This document shows positions 22,712 through 37,871 of a DNA stretch of 64,000 nucleotides, piece by piece. The notes below the pieces were generated by a model. The model saw only the letters and a program-made list of their open reading frames with translations. It did not search any database and had not been told where the DNA came from. The stretch's first letter is position 1, and the number at the start of each line of letters is the position of its first letter. Source of the DNA: Acanthochromis polyacanthus (taxonomy: Eukaryota > Chordata > Actinopteri > Pomacentridae); contig NC_067129.1 in the NCBI RefSeq assembly GCF_021347895.1, forward strand, positions 35,870,604 to 35,934,603, written 5' to 3'. Position numbers and translations under genes: made by a program.

Positions 22712-25068
22712 GGTTTTTATTGCAGCTGATCAAAAGAAATTTGTCAAAGTTTGCAGTTTAAAAATGGAATTTACTTCAGCAATACCATTGTTTTTAGGCA
22801 TAAATGTGTCTTTTGAGTAGAATTTAACATTCTGACACTGCAGATGAAGTGGAAGAATATTTGTACTAAAATCAGCTGCAGATTTCAACTTTGATAGAAT
22901 TTCCAAGAAGCAGCCACACTAATTACAAATATCACTGGAAACAGGTCAATCTGCAGATTTTTTCTTTTTTTATTTAAAAAATACTAAATTAAAATCCCAT
23001 TTAACAAGAAAAATGGTACTAAAACACAAATTTTCTCTACTGTACAGTAGGTATGTGATGATTAGTGGTTTGTGGCCATGGTGACTATTGCGTCAACCAC
23101 TAAATCGTGTTAATGGTGTTAGTCTTAAGCAGTTTTTTCCATGTAGTTGAGACTATTTAGAACTAAAGTGGGAACTTTAAATCTCTTTTGTGGCTCACAC
23201 AGCCTGAGATATGAAACAATAGATTAGCACAATTTCCTCTTATAACTCAAAAAACATTGCTGGGAACTCCAAATATGAGGATAAATTGAGCAGCAGGGTG
23301 ATCAGACATGTTGTAAAAAACCCAAATGGAAGTAAATCGTAATTTTACTTTAAATGATGATGCCCCTGATGTTTATGGCTCTTGTTGGATCCGTTTATGA
23401 GTTATCAGTCAATCGCAATTACCAAGTTAATTTGCAGAAATGCAGCAGCATCACAAAACTGAAGTGCAACAAAGCAACAAACATGGGTAGCCAGACTATC
23501 AGACAGATTGGAAACAAAGCCTCAGGTTAGTCAGACATGTCTGGAAGAGAATGTGAAGAAAAAAATAGCCCAAACTGTCTGTTGTAAACATAAGTCACAG
23601 TTTCCTGTGGAGTTATTACAACAACTGGATACTCAGCGCCAGAATAGTTTTCCTCCGGGGCTCACACCAACAAAGTTTTATTTCTTCCTGGTTTGCTACT
23701 GTGTTTTTGCCTGAGTTTGACTTCACACTGATGAGAGATAATGTTCGACATCGCTGTTTTGTAGGATTTGTGAAAGTTTTACAAATGTTGGGTTTTCATA
23801 TCTTAAAAGCAAATCCTGTTTAGGGACAATGTTGTTGGACGAGACCCACAGTTTCCAGAAATCAAATAAAACTTCAAAACAATCCAAAATAGCATATTTT
23901 ATCATTTATTCTTATAAAAGAATATTTAAAAAACTACTTAAACCTCGATTGTATTCAACTGCAGACACCACGGGTGTGTAATTGTTGTTATTATACTACT
24001 TTACTTTTCTAGACTTTTTGAGTCTGCTTGGTGTCTCGTCATGCATAGTTGGACATATTCTGCACATGCACTCTCCTGCAGAGCATGTGCACTACTGCCT
24101 AAACTCTTGTGGACTCGGCTAGATAAGGAAATTTACATCATATAAAGTATAAAACTGGCTCCACTGTATGTTTACAGGGCGTTTAGTTTGCTTTGATGTA
24201 TTCTGACAGTGGCCTATAATAAATTACTATATTCAATCAAGTTTTAAATCACCTGATTAATGTATGATAGTTTCCATTTACCTTAAATCTAAAGCTCCAA
24301 CAAAGCTGCAAAATCATCAACATTACTAAGATAATTTTCAATGACAGGATCCCAGAAACTACATTTCAATTAAAAACGGAAATTAATACTCAGTGCACTT
24401 ACTCTGTGTCTGTTTTATTTTTTGATGTGGAAGTGCTAATTACAAAGTTTGGAACAGTCTGTTCTGATCTCCAGTGGTGTTAGTTGGCATAAACACACTC
24501 AGAATATGATGTTTGCCTTCCTCCTCCTCCTGTTCACCTTCATCCCTCCATCCCTCCCCAGGGCAACTGGTGTCTCTGTAATTGTTCAATTATTCAGGAA
24601 ATCTCCACTCTGACATCTGTCATAGTTCTAACAATTTACTTTGCAGATGTGTGCGTCTCTTTGCCCCACAGAGCAGCAGACATCCAGCTCCATCCTGCTT
24701 GATGCCAGCGAACACAACGTCTCCTTGGCAGACATGATGGATTCTGTCACTTTGAGAGCTTTTGGGATGATGTGCTGTTTTACGCCGTGGTGGTCAGAGT
24801 TACTGCCAAAAACATAAACATCTATTTTAGCCTGTATTCATTCCAGCTGTCATCCTGTTTATATTTATATCTATATCTTAGAGAATTAGCCTGATCCAGG
24901 ACAAGGATTTGAATACATAATTGGGCCTCGTTAGCTGCTTGTCAGCAGCACGGTCAGTACGTATCAGGGCTTTTAAGAAACCAGATGTTATTTTGAATGT
25001 TGGAAATCTGTGAATCTGAGCCTGTTTCACTTTCAGATGGAGTTGTAATTTACTGACAGCTGATCAAT
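22712..25068. other. Intron sequence between repeat block A and the Tc1 element
   Basis: AT-rich and apparently single-copy sequence. No exon, RNA gene or complete transposon is recognised on either strand. Confidence 0.5.
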
Positions 25069-25070
25069 TA

Positions 25071-25283
25071 CACACGTGGACAAAATTGTTGGTACCCCTC
25101 AGTTAAAGAAGGAAAAACCCACAATTCTCACTGAAATCACTTGAAACTCACAAAAGTAACAATAAATAAAAATTTATTGAAAATTAAATAATCAAAATCA
25201 GCCATCACTTTTGAATTGTTGATTAACATAATTATTTTAAAAAACAAACTAATGAAATAGGGCTGGACAAAAATGATGGTACC
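25071..25283. repeat. Left terminal inverted repeat of the Tc1 element
   Basis: 213 bases with the outer and inner transposase-binding direct repeats at about 25077-25097 and 25264-25283. The interior is AT-rich. Confidence 0.93.
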
Positions 25284-25289
25284 CATAAC

Positions 25290-26345
<1,056 letters not shown>

Positions 26346-26491
26346 TCACCAAACAGCAGGGTGACTACTTGTCTCCCTTTAAATAGGCAGACTGACTGAT
26401 TATGAGTTTGGAAACACCTGTGATGTCAATTAAATGACACACCTGAGTTAATCATGTCACTCTGGTCAAATAGTTTTCAATCTTTTATAGA

Positions 26492-26704
26492 GGTACCATC
26501 ATTTTTGTCCAGGCCTGTTTCATTAGTTTGTTTTTTTAAATAATTATGTTAATCAACAATTCAAAAGTAATGGCTGTTTTTGATTATTTAATTTTCAATA
26601 AATTTTTATTTATTGTTACTTTTGTGAGTTTCAAGTGATTTCAGTGAGAATTGTGGGTTTTTCCTTCTTTAACTGAGGGGTACCAACAATTTTGTCCACG
26701 TGTG
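26492..26704. repeat. Right terminal inverted repeat of the Tc1 element
   Basis: 213 bases complementary to 25071-25283 with a handful of mismatches. It contains the matching pair of direct-repeat words. Confidence 0.93.
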
Positions 26705-26706
26705 TA

Positions 26707-27720
26707 GTTGCACAAACTGTCATGGCAGTAACATTAACAAGGGAATGAAGACTGTTAGCTTAAAGTTAAAGTGGTAATCCCGAAGATTTGAATCCAGAGT
26801 GATTAGGCAGCACCAGTAGTGGCTGTTTTATACTAGATGTCAACAACAAAACAAACTATGACTCTGAGATCAGGAGAAGTTGTTTACTTATCCTGTCGTC
26901 TGCAACTTTTCATCTACAAGTTCACTGTTTTTCCTTCTTGTTCCATTACTCTCTGCAATATTTCAAACCAATTCACCTTTTTTTTTTTTTAAATGCTCCA
27001 AATGACTAGTGTTGTTTGTGGAAGCCTTTTATTCTACTTTTCTACAATTTCAATTAGCAGACGCTTTTATCTAAAGTGACGTACATCTGAGAAGCAAGGA
27101 TCTACTCAGGAGCTTTTTTAAGAGCTGTAAGAAGCAAATGCCAAGCTCACTAAGTTCATTTTTGGGACTTCTTCATAATGACAGTCAATTCGCCACATAA
27201 ATAGCTTTAATGTGATGTTTAGTTTACATTAACAGTAACTTAAAGGTTCTCTGTGTAACGTTCAGTACATTCAACCACTGAGTGCCGCCACATTGTCAGC
27301 ATCTCGGAAAACAAACAAGTGCGCTGACTGCACCTTCCATTAAGCAGTTTTAGCATTTCAACATGCACTGAATAGCTGCAGCAAGTTTTCTTTCAGCAAA
27401 TCAATCCACTTCTAACCTTGCACACAACGTCTTCCATTAAAACAGCTCTGTTACAGTAATCAATTATATGAACTCTGAGCAAACTACAACACTTCTTCCA
27501 CTCACAAGATCTGGTCGAAAGGCATTAATTGCCATATAAGTCTGCGCCATCATGGCCTGCTGCTAGCAAAACCGTCACAATGGTCTGTACTTGCCTACAT
27601 GGAACTGCCTGTCATCTCAGTGAGTAGGAGGCTCAAGAGTAAGAGGCTCCACCTTGTGGTGCAACCAGGTACTTCAGCTAGTCTACATTAGATCTTCAGA
27701 TATGCATCTTTTGCTTTATT
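26707..27720. other. Intron sequence between the Tc1 element and repeat block B
   Basis: No exon or complete element recognised. The part around 27238-27330 (taaaggttctctgtgtaacg...) has the look of an interspersed repeat end, but I cannot define it. Confidence 0.4.
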
Positions 27721-28141
27721 AGGGTATGAGCACCGAGGGTGCGAAGGACAGGCGGTGCAAGGGCACCGACTGTCCAAGGCACCAGCGGTGCCTAGGACCC
27801 TATTGAAACCCTAGGGTTTATTAGGGTCCGAGCACCGAGGGTGCGAAGGACAGGCGGTGCAAGGGCACCGACTGTCCAAGGCACCAGCGGTGCCTAGGAC
27901 CCTATTGAAACCCTAGGGTTTATTATCATTATTATTAGGGTCCGAGCACCGAGGTGCCGAGGACAGGCGGTGCAAGGGCACCGGCTGTCCAAGGCACCAA
28001 TGGTGCCGTAGGACCCTATTGTAACCTTAGGGTTTTTTATTAGGGTCCGAGCACCGAGGTGCCGAGGACAGGCGGTGCAAGGGCACCGGCTGTCCAAGGC
28101 ACCAACGGTGCCGTAGGACCCTATTGAAACCCTACGGTTTA
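27721..28141 (+). repeat. Cluster of four dyad units (S5-S8)
   Basis: Copies start at 27721, 27833, 27937 and 28042. The last two share the subtype features gaggtgccgagg and ggtgccgtagg, and pair with the B-type monomers that follow. All keep the nested inverted arms. Confidence 0.85.
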
Positions 28142-28154
28142 TTATTATTATTTG

Positions 28155-30410
28155 TCTCTCAGAACAATTGCATTTTTGAGGGCCTAAACATGCTCAAAAA
28201 CTCATGAAAATTTGTACATACATCACGACTGGTGAAAAATTTCATATTTTAAAGGAATTGTGGAGGTGTGTGGCAAAATGGCTCCATAGCGCCCCCTACA
28301 CTTTCCCACGCCCATCATGTTTCACCTACAGCTACCAAATTTGGTACACATATGCAGCACATCATACTGAACAAAAAAGTCAGTGACAGCCATATTCCAA
28401 ACCCAACAGGAAGTGAGCTATTTTACGTTGAATGTCAGATTTTGCCCATTTTTCATTTTTTTCCAGAGCGAACTCCTCCCAGGGGGAAACTTCAATTCGC
28501 CTCAAATTCGACCGGTACATACAGGAGGCCTTAATGAGCAAAAGTTATTAAAATATTTTTCCAAAGTCAAAGTGCTGTGTAAATGCCCTGAACATGCTCC
28601 AATCTGCCTGAAACTTTATATGTATGATCAGATTCCTGCCCTGATCACATCCATATGATGAAATCCATTCACAGTCACAGCGCCACCTGCTGGCAACAGA
28701 AAATGTCATTTTTTACACTTTGATGTATTATTCTTTGCCTCTTGCTCAGATTCACCTCAAATGTGGTGACATAAACCTTAACATGTTGATGATGATTCAC
28801 AGTGAAAATGGTGATGTGTCATCAAAAGGCGTGTCTGTCGCGGCACGGCGAATTTTGATGTCTCGCCATGACGACTAAAATGTTTATATCTCAGCAAATC
28901 CTAATCCTATCTGCCCCAAACTTCATGTGCTGGACACCAAGCCCACTCTGAGGACATCCACACTCAAAATTTTAGGAAAAGTTGTAGCGCCACCTATTGA
29001 TAACAAGAAGTTTAGAAATTACATTTGCACACACCATTGCTCCAAACTTTGACATATCATTCTCAAAATTGGTCAGCTGATTCTTCACCCCCAGACAATA
29101 CCAAAGTGTGAAGATTTTAGCATTTGATAAAATGTTGTTGCCGTGGCAACGTGTTGTTGTTGTGACAAACAAAGTAGTTTTTGACAGGCTTAGAATGCTC
29201 AACAGCTCACCAAAATTTACACACACATCACTGTCGTCTCCAGGAATAAGAATGTATACATCTCTGCAGGGCATGTGCTATTGCGCCCCCTACAGTATGT
29301 TTAATAAACAGCCCCGGCAGCGCGATTCACCGACATCCACAAAATTTGGGAGACATATAGAGCACATCAGAACGCACAAAAAAGCCTCTTGGAGTCATCC
29401 CCTAAACCCAACAGGAAGTCCGCCATTTTGAATTAAGTGGACAAATTTTCTCTATTTTTTGATATTTTTGAGAGCGAACTCCTCCTCGGGGTTAACTCCT
29501 ACAGACCTCAAATTTTGCCAAGATATACAACACAATCTCCTGATCAAAAGTTATTAAAAGATTCTTCCAGAGTCAAAGGGTGTGGCCATGGTGATATTCA
29601 GAATTTTGATGGTTCGCCATGAAACATCAAGTGCTATCTAACTATCCTCTGCATGCTCCAATCTATCTCAGACCTCACATGATTGAACACAGTCCTGTCC
29701 TGATCACATTTATAGGCCAAAATACATCCACAGCATGTGTCATAGCGCCCCCAACAGAAATTTTAAAAATAGCCTCCATAGAGATTTTCACCTATAACTA
29801 TGAAATTTGGCATGCATATGTAGCATGTCAGTGCAAACAAAAAAGTCTCTTGGACTCCTTCTCTAAACCCAACAGGAAGTCGGCCATTTTGAATTAAATG
29901 TCCAATTTTTGGTGTTTTTGCTGATTTTCAACAATTGATTTCTCACAGGCAATAACTCCAAAACACCTCAAGTTGGAACAATATTTAAAACATGCCTTCA
30001 GGTTGAGTATTTGTGAAAATTGTTCACAAAACTCAAAGGGCGTGGCCATGGCGGCCAACTGAACTTTAATGTTACGCCATGAAGCAGGACGTCTTGTGTA
30101 AATCCCCTGTACATGCTGCAATCTGCCTCAAACTTTACATGTTTGATCAGAGTCCAGTCCTGATGAGTTTCATAGACCACTATACAGGTCACAGAGATAG
30201 CGCCACCTGGTGGATGGACAGAAAGTGCTGCATAAATAACCTGTACATGCTCCAATCTGCCTGAAATTTCAACTGTGTTTTCAGAATCCAGCCTTTGTGA
30301 CATTCATGGGCCTAAATACACTCTGTAGCAGCATTTCCTGGTGGACATGCTTGGGGTCGCCGACCAGCAAGGATGCGAGGACCCGTTCAACGCTGCTTGC
30401 AGCTTTAATT
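28155..30410 (+). repeat. Composite repeat monomer B1 (2.26 kb), divergent subfamily
   Basis: It begins tctctcagaacaattgc and ends cgaggacccgttcaacgctgcttgcagctttaatt. The phrase order is the same as in A and C monomers, but many bases differ and there is no duplicated leading module. AGGGGGCGC-type cores occur as gcgccccctac at about 28288 and 29283. An exact CTCF-consensus match lies at 30199-30213. Confidence 0.82.
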
Positions 30411-30617
30411 AGGGTCCGAGCACCGAGGTGCCGAGGACAGGCGGTGCAGGGCACCGGCTGTCCAAGGCACCAATGGTGCCGTAGGACCCTATTGAAACCC
30501 TACGGTTTATTATTATTAGGGTCCGAGCACCGAGGTGCCGAGGACAGGCGGTGCAAGGGCACCGGCTGTCCAAGGCACCAACGGTGCCGTAGGACCCTAT
30601 TGAAACCCTACGGTTTA
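30411..30617 (+). repeat. Two dyad units (S9, S10)
   Basis: Copies at 30411 and 30518 of the gccgaggacagg...gtgccgtagg subtype, placed directly after the end phrase of monomer B1 and before monomer B2. Confidence 0.85.
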
Positions 30618-30629
30618 TTATTATTATTT

Positions 30630-32937
30630 GTCTCTCAGAACAATTGCATTTTTGAGGGCCGAGACATGCTCAAAAACTCATGAAAATTTGTACACACATC
30701 AGGACTGGTGAAATATTTCATATTTTAAAGGAATTGTAGAGGTGTGTGGCAAAATGGCTCCATAGCGCCCCCTACACTTTCCCACGCCCATCATGTTTCA
30801 CCTACAGCTACTAAATTTGGTACACATATGCAGCACATCAGACTAAACAAAAAAGTCAGTGACAGCCATATTTCAAACCCAACAGGAAGTGAGTTATTTT
30901 ACGTTGAATGTCAGATTTTGCCCATTTTTCAATTTTTTCCAGTGCGAACTCCTCCCAGGGGGAAACTCCAATTCGCCTCAAATTCAACCAGTACATACAG
31001 GAGGCCTTAATGAGCAAAAGTTATTAAAATCTTTTTCCAAAGTCAAAGGGCGTGTCCATGGCGGTCTGTGGAATTTTGATCCTTCGCCATGAAATTTCAA
31101 GTGCTGTGTAAATGCCCTGAACATGCTCCAATCTGCCTGAAACTTTATATGTATGATCAGATTCCTGCCCTGATCACATCCATATGATGAAATCCATTCA
31201 CAGTCAGAGCGCCACCTGCTGGCAACAGAAAATGTCATTTTTTACACTTTGATGTATTATTCTTTTTCTCTTGTTCAGATTCACCTCAAATGTGGTGATA
31301 TAAACCGAAACATGTTGATGATGATTCACAGTTAAAATGGTGATGTGTCATCAAAAGGCGTGTCTGTGGCGGCACGGCGAATTTCGATGTCTCCCCATGA
31401 CGACGAAAATGTTTATATCTCAGCAAATCCTCATCCTATCTGCCCCAAACTTCATGTGCTGGACACCAGGCCCACTCTGAGGACATCCACACTCAAAATT
31501 TTAGGAAAAGTTGTAGCGCCACCTATTGATAACAAGAAGTTTAGAAATTACATTTGCACACACCATTGCTCCAAACTTTTTCATATCCTGCTGAAAATTG
31601 GTCAACTGATTCATCACACCCTGACAATGCCAAAGTGTGAAGATTTTAGCATTTGATAAAATGCTGTTGCCGTGGCAACGTGTTGTTGTTGTGACAAACA
31701 AAGTAGTTTTTGACAGGCTTAGAATGCTCAACAGCTCACCAAAATTTACACACACGTCACTGTCGTCTCCAGGAATAAGAATGTATGCATCTCTGCAGGG
31801 CATGTGCTATTGCGCCCCCTACAGTATGTTTAATAAACAGCCCCGGCAGCAGGATTCACCGACATCCACAAAATTTGGGAGGCCTATAGAGCACATCAGA
31901 ACGCACAAAAAAGCCTCTTGGAGCTATCCCCTAAACTCAACAGGAAGTCCGCCATTTTGAATTAAGTGGATAAAATTTCTGTATTTTTTTCATTTTTGAG
32001 AGCGAACTCCTCCTCGGGGTTAAGGTCTAGAGAGCTGAAATTTTGCCAGGATATACAACACGAAGTTATGATCAAAAGTTATTAAAAGATTCTTGCAGAG
32101 TCCAAGGGTGTGGACATGGCGACCTCCAGAATTTTGATGGTTCGCCATGAAACATCAAGTGCTACCTAACTATCCTCTGCATGCTCCAATCTATCTCAGA
32201 CCTCACATGATTAAACACAGTACTGTCCTGATCACATTTATTGGCCAAAATACATTCACAGCATGTTCCATAGCGCCCCCTACAGCATTTTTAAGAATAG
32301 CCTCCACAGAGACTTTCACCTATGACTATGAAATTTGGCATGCATATGTAGCACATCAGTGCAAGCAAAAAAGTCTCTTGGAGTCATTCTCTAAACACAA
32401 CAGAAAGTCAGCCATTTTGAATTAAATGTCAGATTTTTGGTGTTTTTGGTCATTTTCAACAATTCATTTGTCACTGGCAATAACTCCAAAACACCTGAAT
32501 TTGGGAAAATATATAAGAAACGCCTTCAGGTTGCATATTTGCGAAAATTGTACACAAAACTCAAAGGGCATGGCCATGGCGGCCAACTGAACTTTAATGT
32601 TACGCCATGAAGCAGGACGTCTTGTGTAAATCGCCTGTACATGCTGTAATCTACCTCAAACTTTACATGTTTGATCAGAGTCCAGTCCTGATGAGTTTCA
32701 TAGACCACTATACAGTCACAGACATAGTGCCACCTGGTGGATGGACACAAAGTGCTGCAAAAATAGTCTGTACATGCTTCAATCTGTCTGAAATTTGACC
32801 TGAGTGCTCAGAATCCAGTCCTCGTTACATCCATGAGCCTAAATACACTTTGTCGCAGCATTGCCTGGTGGACATGCTTGGGGTCGCCGACCAGCAAGGA
32901 TGCGAGGACCCGTTCAATGCTGCTCGCAGCTTTAATT
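30630..32937 (+). repeat. Composite repeat monomer B2 (2.31 kb)
   Basis: Closely similar to B1 along its length, so the two are a tandem duplicate pair. Its last CTCF-like site (near 32729) reads agtgccacctggtgg, one base off the consensus. Confidence 0.82.
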
Positions 32938-32943
32938 ATTATT

Positions 32944-33484
32944 AGGGTCCGAGCACCGAGGGTGCGAAGGACAGGCGGTGCCAGGGCACCGACTGTCCAA
33001 GGCACCAGCGGTGCCAAGGACCCTATTGAAACCCTAGGGTTTATTATTAGGGTCCGAGCACCGAGGGTGCAAAGGAGAGGCGGTGCCAGGGCACCGACTG
33101 TCCAAGGCACCAGCGGTGCCAAGGACCCTATTGAAACCCGAGGGTTTATTATTATTATTATTATTAGGGTCCGAGCACCGAGGGTGCGAAGGACAGGCGG
33201 TGCCAGGGCACCGATTGTCCAAGGCACCAGCGGTGCCAAGGACCCTATTGAAACCCTAGGGTTTATTAGGGTCCGAGCACCGAGGGTGCAAAGGAGAGGC
33301 GGTGCCAGGGCACCGACTGTCCAAGGCACCAGCGGTGCCAAGGACCCTATTGAAACCCGAGGGTTTATTATTATTATTATTATTAGGGTCCGAGCACCGA
33401 GGGTGCGAAGGACAGGCGGTGCCAGGGAACCGACTGTCCAAGGCACCAGCGGTGCCAAGGACCCTATTGAAACCCTAGGGTTTA
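32944..33484 (+). repeat. Cluster of five dyad units (S11-S15)
   Basis: Copies start at 32944, 33049, 33166, 33268 and 33385. They form an alternating pattern. S11, S13 and S15 have gcgaaggacaggcggtgcc, while S12 and S14 have gcaaaggagaggcggtgcc and a changed tail (aaacccgaggg). That implies duplication of a two-unit block. Long ATT spacers follow the S12 and S14 types. Confidence 0.87.
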
Positions 33485-33525
33485 TTATTATTATTATTTA
33501 TTTATTTTTTTTTTTTTTTTTTTTT

Positions 33526-35833
33526 CTCCCGGAAAGTAAATTGGCTTTTTGGCGGCCTTATCATACTCCAAAACGCGTGAAATTTGGCATGCACATCAGG
33601 ACTGGCGAAAAATTTGATATTTTATGGGAGTTGCGCATGTGCGTGGCAAAATGGCTCTATAGCGCCACCTGCAAACTTGAAAAAGTAGTCATTAGGCCAA
33701 CTGCCACAATGTTTCATGTACAGCTACAATATTTGGTGGGCATATGCAGAACATCTGGACACACCAAAAAGTCAATTACAGCCACGCCCTAAACCCAACA
33801 GGAAGTCGGCCACCTTCAATTTGCTGTAAATTTTTCAAACTTAATCGCTCCTCGGGAAATGACTTGCCTTTTTGGCGGCCTTATCATGAACCAAAACGCG
33901 TGAAATTTGGCGTGCACATCAGGACTGGCGAAAAATTTGATATTTTATGGGAGTTGCGCATATGTGTGAAAAAATGGCTCTATAGCGCCACCTGCAAAAT
34001 TGAAACAGTGGTCATTAGGCCAACTTCCACAATGTTTTATTTACAGCTACAATATTTGGTGGGCATATGCACCACATCAGGACACACCAAAAAGTCAATC
34101 ACAGCCACACCCTAAACCCAACAGGAAGTCGGCCATCTTGAATTTGCTGTACATTTGTCAAAATTTATAGCTCCTAGTGGATAAGTCTGAGAGAACTGAA
34201 ATTTGGCCAGTACATGCACCAGACCTTTCTGATGAAAAGTTATCAAAAACTCAACCAGAAGCCAAAAGGTGTGGCCATGGCGGAGCCTCAAACAACTGAT
34301 CCTTCGCCATGAAACAGGAAGTGGTGTCTAATTCTTCTCAACATGCTCCAATCTGCCTGAAACTTTACATGTATGATGACAGTCCTGTCCTGATGTCATC
34401 CACATAGGGATATTCATTGACAGTCATAGCGCCACCTTGTGGTTTCAGGAAATAGACATCTTTTACACTTTCATGCCCTATTGTTACCCAGTTGATCATA
34501 TTCACTTCAAATGCAGTGACAACAGCCTAAACACATTGATGATGCATCCCAGTGAAAATGGTGACTTGTCATCAAAGGGCGTGTCTGTGGCGGCCAAACC
34601 AATTTCGATGTTTCGCCATGAAAATTTAACGATTCATATCTCAGCTGAACAACATCCTATCTGCCTCAGACTTCACATGCTGGATACCAGGTCCAGTCTG
34701 AACACATCCACACTCATAAATTTTGAAAAAGTCATAGCGCCACCTGTTGGTAATAGTAAGTTTAAGGCCTTATATTTTCAGGTACAATGGCCCCAAACTT
34801 GGTGATATCATGCTGGAAATTGGTCAGTCGAGTCTTCACCTCTTGACAATCACACACTGTGAAGGGTGTGACATTTCATGTAACGCTGTTGCCGTAGCAA
34901 CCAAATATCGCCATGAAAAACAAAGCCCTTTCTGACAGGTTAGGAATACTCCAATGCTCACAAAAATTACCACACACATCACCATTGACCCAAGGAACAA
35001 CACTGTATGCATCTCGGCACTGCACATGCTATAGCGCCCCCTACAGTATTTTTAACAAACAGCCCCCCCAGCACGTTTCACCTACATCCATGAAATTTGG
35101 GAGGCTTATAGAGCACATCAGGACGCACAAAAAAGCCTCTTGGAGCCATGTCCTAAACCCAACAGGAAGTCAGCCATCTTGGATTAATTGTGAGATTTTT
35201 GATGATTTTTCTCATTTTTGAGAGTTAATACCTCCTAGGGGATAATTCCAGGAGACCTGAAATTTTGTCAGTCCACACAGCAGGACTTGGTTTGGAAAAG
35301 TTATCAAAAGTTTAACCAGAAGCCAAATGGCGTGGCCATGGCGACCATCAGCGTTTTGATGCTTCGCCATGAAACATCAACTGCTGTATAACTCTCCTCT
35401 GCATGCTCCAATCTGCCTCAAACTTTCCATGTGTGATCACAATCCAATCCTGATCACATCTACAGGCCAACAGACACTCTCAGTCGCAGCGCCACCTGAT
35501 GGAGGGACAGTAAATGCTGTATAACTGGCCTCTACATGATCAAATCAGCCTGAAACTTTTCATGAGTGATCAGAGTCCAACCCTCATTACATCCACTGTG
35601 TGAAATACACTCTGAGTTACAGCGCCACCTGGTGGATAGACAGGAAATGCTCTATAACTGCTCTGAACATGCTACAGTCTGGCTGAAATTTTAAATGTAT
35701 GATTGGACTCTGGTCCAGATGCGATTCAGAGGCCGACATACACTCTCAGTCACAGCGCCACCTGGTGGACGTGCGTGGATTCACGACCAGCGTGGATGCG
35801 AGGACCCGTCCATCGCTGCTTGCAGCTTTAATT
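33526..35833 (+). repeat. Composite repeat monomer C1 (2.31 kb)
   Basis: A-like subfamily with two leading modules (about 33526-33846 and 33847-34170). Exact CTCF-consensus matches on the minus strand lie at 35621-35635 and 35754-35768, and a TAGGGGGCGCTA core is the complement of 35032-35043. Confidence 0.87.
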
Positions 35834-35859
35834 ATTATTATTATTGTTTTGTTTTTTTT

Positions 35860-37843
35860 CTCCCGTAAAGTAAATTGGCTTTTTGGCGGCCTTATCATAC
35901 TCCAAAACGCGTGAAATTTGGCATGCACATCAGGACTGGCGAAAAATTTGATATTTTATGGGAGTTGCGCATGTGTGTGGCAAAATGGCTCTATAGCGCC
36001 ACCTGCAAAATTGAAAAAGTAGTCATTAGGCTAACTTCCACAATGTTTCATTTACAGCTACAATATTTGGTGGGCATATGCACCACATCAGGACACACCA
36101 AAAAGTCAATGACAGCCACGCCCTAAACCCAACAGGAAGTCGGCCATCTTGAATTTGCTGTACATTTGTCAAACTTTATAGCTCCTAGTGGATAAGTCTG
36201 AGAGAACTGAAATTTGGCCAGTACATGCACCAGACCTTTCTGATGAAAAGTTATCAAAAACTCAACCAGAAGCCAAAAGGTGTGGCCATGGCGGAGCCTC
36301 AAACAACTGATCCTTCGCCATGAAACAGGAAGTGGTGTCTAATTCTTCTCAACATGCTCCAATCTGTCTGAAACTTTACATGTATAATGACAGTCCTGTC
36401 CTGATGTCATCCACATAGGGATATTCATTGACAGTCATAGCGCCACCTTGTGGTTTCAGGAAATAGACATCTTTTACACTTTCATGCCCTATTGTTACCC
36501 AGTTGATCATATTCACTTCAAATGCAGTGACAACAGCCTAAACACATTGATGATGCATCCCAGTGAAAATGGTGACTTGTCATCAAAGGGCGTGTCTGTG
36601 GCGGCCAAACCAATTTCGATGTTTCGCCATGAAAATTTAACGATTCATATCTCAGCTGAACAAGATCCTATCTGCCCCAAACTTCACATGATGGACACCA
36701 GGTCCAGTCTGAACACATCCACACTCATAAATTCTGAAAAAGTCATAGCGCCACCTGTTGGTAATAGTAAGTTTAAGGCCTTATATTTTCAGGTACAATG
36801 GCCCCAAACGTGGTGATATCATGCTGGAAATTGGTCAGTTGAGTCTTCACCTCTTGACAATCCCACACTGTCAAGGGTGTGACATTTCATGCAACGCTGT
36901 TGCCGTCGCAACCAAATATCGCCATGCAAAACAAAGTGCTATTTGACAGGTTAGAAATACTCCAATGCTCACTAAAATTACCACACACATCACCATCGAC
37001 CCAAGGAACGACACCGTATGCATCTCGGCACTGCACATGCTATAGCGCCCCCTACAGTATTTTTAACAAACAGCCCCCCCAGCACATTTCACCTACATCC
37101 ATGAAGTTTGGGAGGCTTATAGAGCACATCAGGACGCACAAAAAAGCCTCTTGGAGCCATGTCCTAAACCCAACAGGAAGTTGGCCATCTTGGATTAATT
37201 GTGAGATTTTTCATGATTTTTCTCATTTTTGAGAGTTAATACCTCCTAGGGGATAATTCCAGGAGACCTGAAATTTTGTCAGTCCACACAGCAGGACTTG
37301 GTGATGAAAAGTTATCAAAAGTTTAACCAGAAGCCAAATGGTGTGGCCATGGCGACCATCAGCGTTTTGATGCTTCGCCATGAAACATCAACTGCTGTAT
37401 AACTCTCCTCTGCATGCTCCAATCTGCCTCAAACTTTCCATGTGTGATCACAATCCAATCCTGATCACATCTACAGGCCAACAGACACTCTCAGTCGCGG
37501 CGCCACCTGTTGGAGGGACAGTAAATGCTGTATAACTGGCCTCTACATCATCAAATCAGCCTGAAACTTTTCATGAGTGATCAGAGTCCAACCCTCATCA
37601 CATCCACTGTGTGAAATACACTCTGAGTTACAGCGCCACCTGGTGGATAGACAGGAAATGCTCTATAACTGCTCTGAACATGCTACAGTCTGGCTGAAAT
37701 TTTACATGTATGATTGGACTCTGGTCCAGATGCGATTCAGAGGCCGACATACACTCTGTCACAGCGCCACCTGGTGGACGTGCGTGGATTCACCGACCAG
37801 CGTGGATGCGAGGACCCGTCCATCGCTGCTTGCAGCTTTAATT
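35860..37843 (+). repeat. Composite repeat monomer C2 (1.98 kb), one leading module
   Basis: The same sequence as C1 apart from minor changes, but with one leading module, which accounts for its being 324 bases shorter. Exact CTCF-consensus matches lie at 37632-37646 and 37763-37777. It directly follows C1 with only an ATT/T spacer and no dyad units. Confidence 0.87.
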
Positions 37844-37871
37844 ATTATTATTATTTTTATTTTTTTTTTTT

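Noticed and set aside
32833..33792. 319-residue + strand frame across the dyad units and start of C1
   Set aside because: It reads through hairpin units and ATT spacers (Ile runs) into a leading module. The repeat units happen to be free of stops in that frame.
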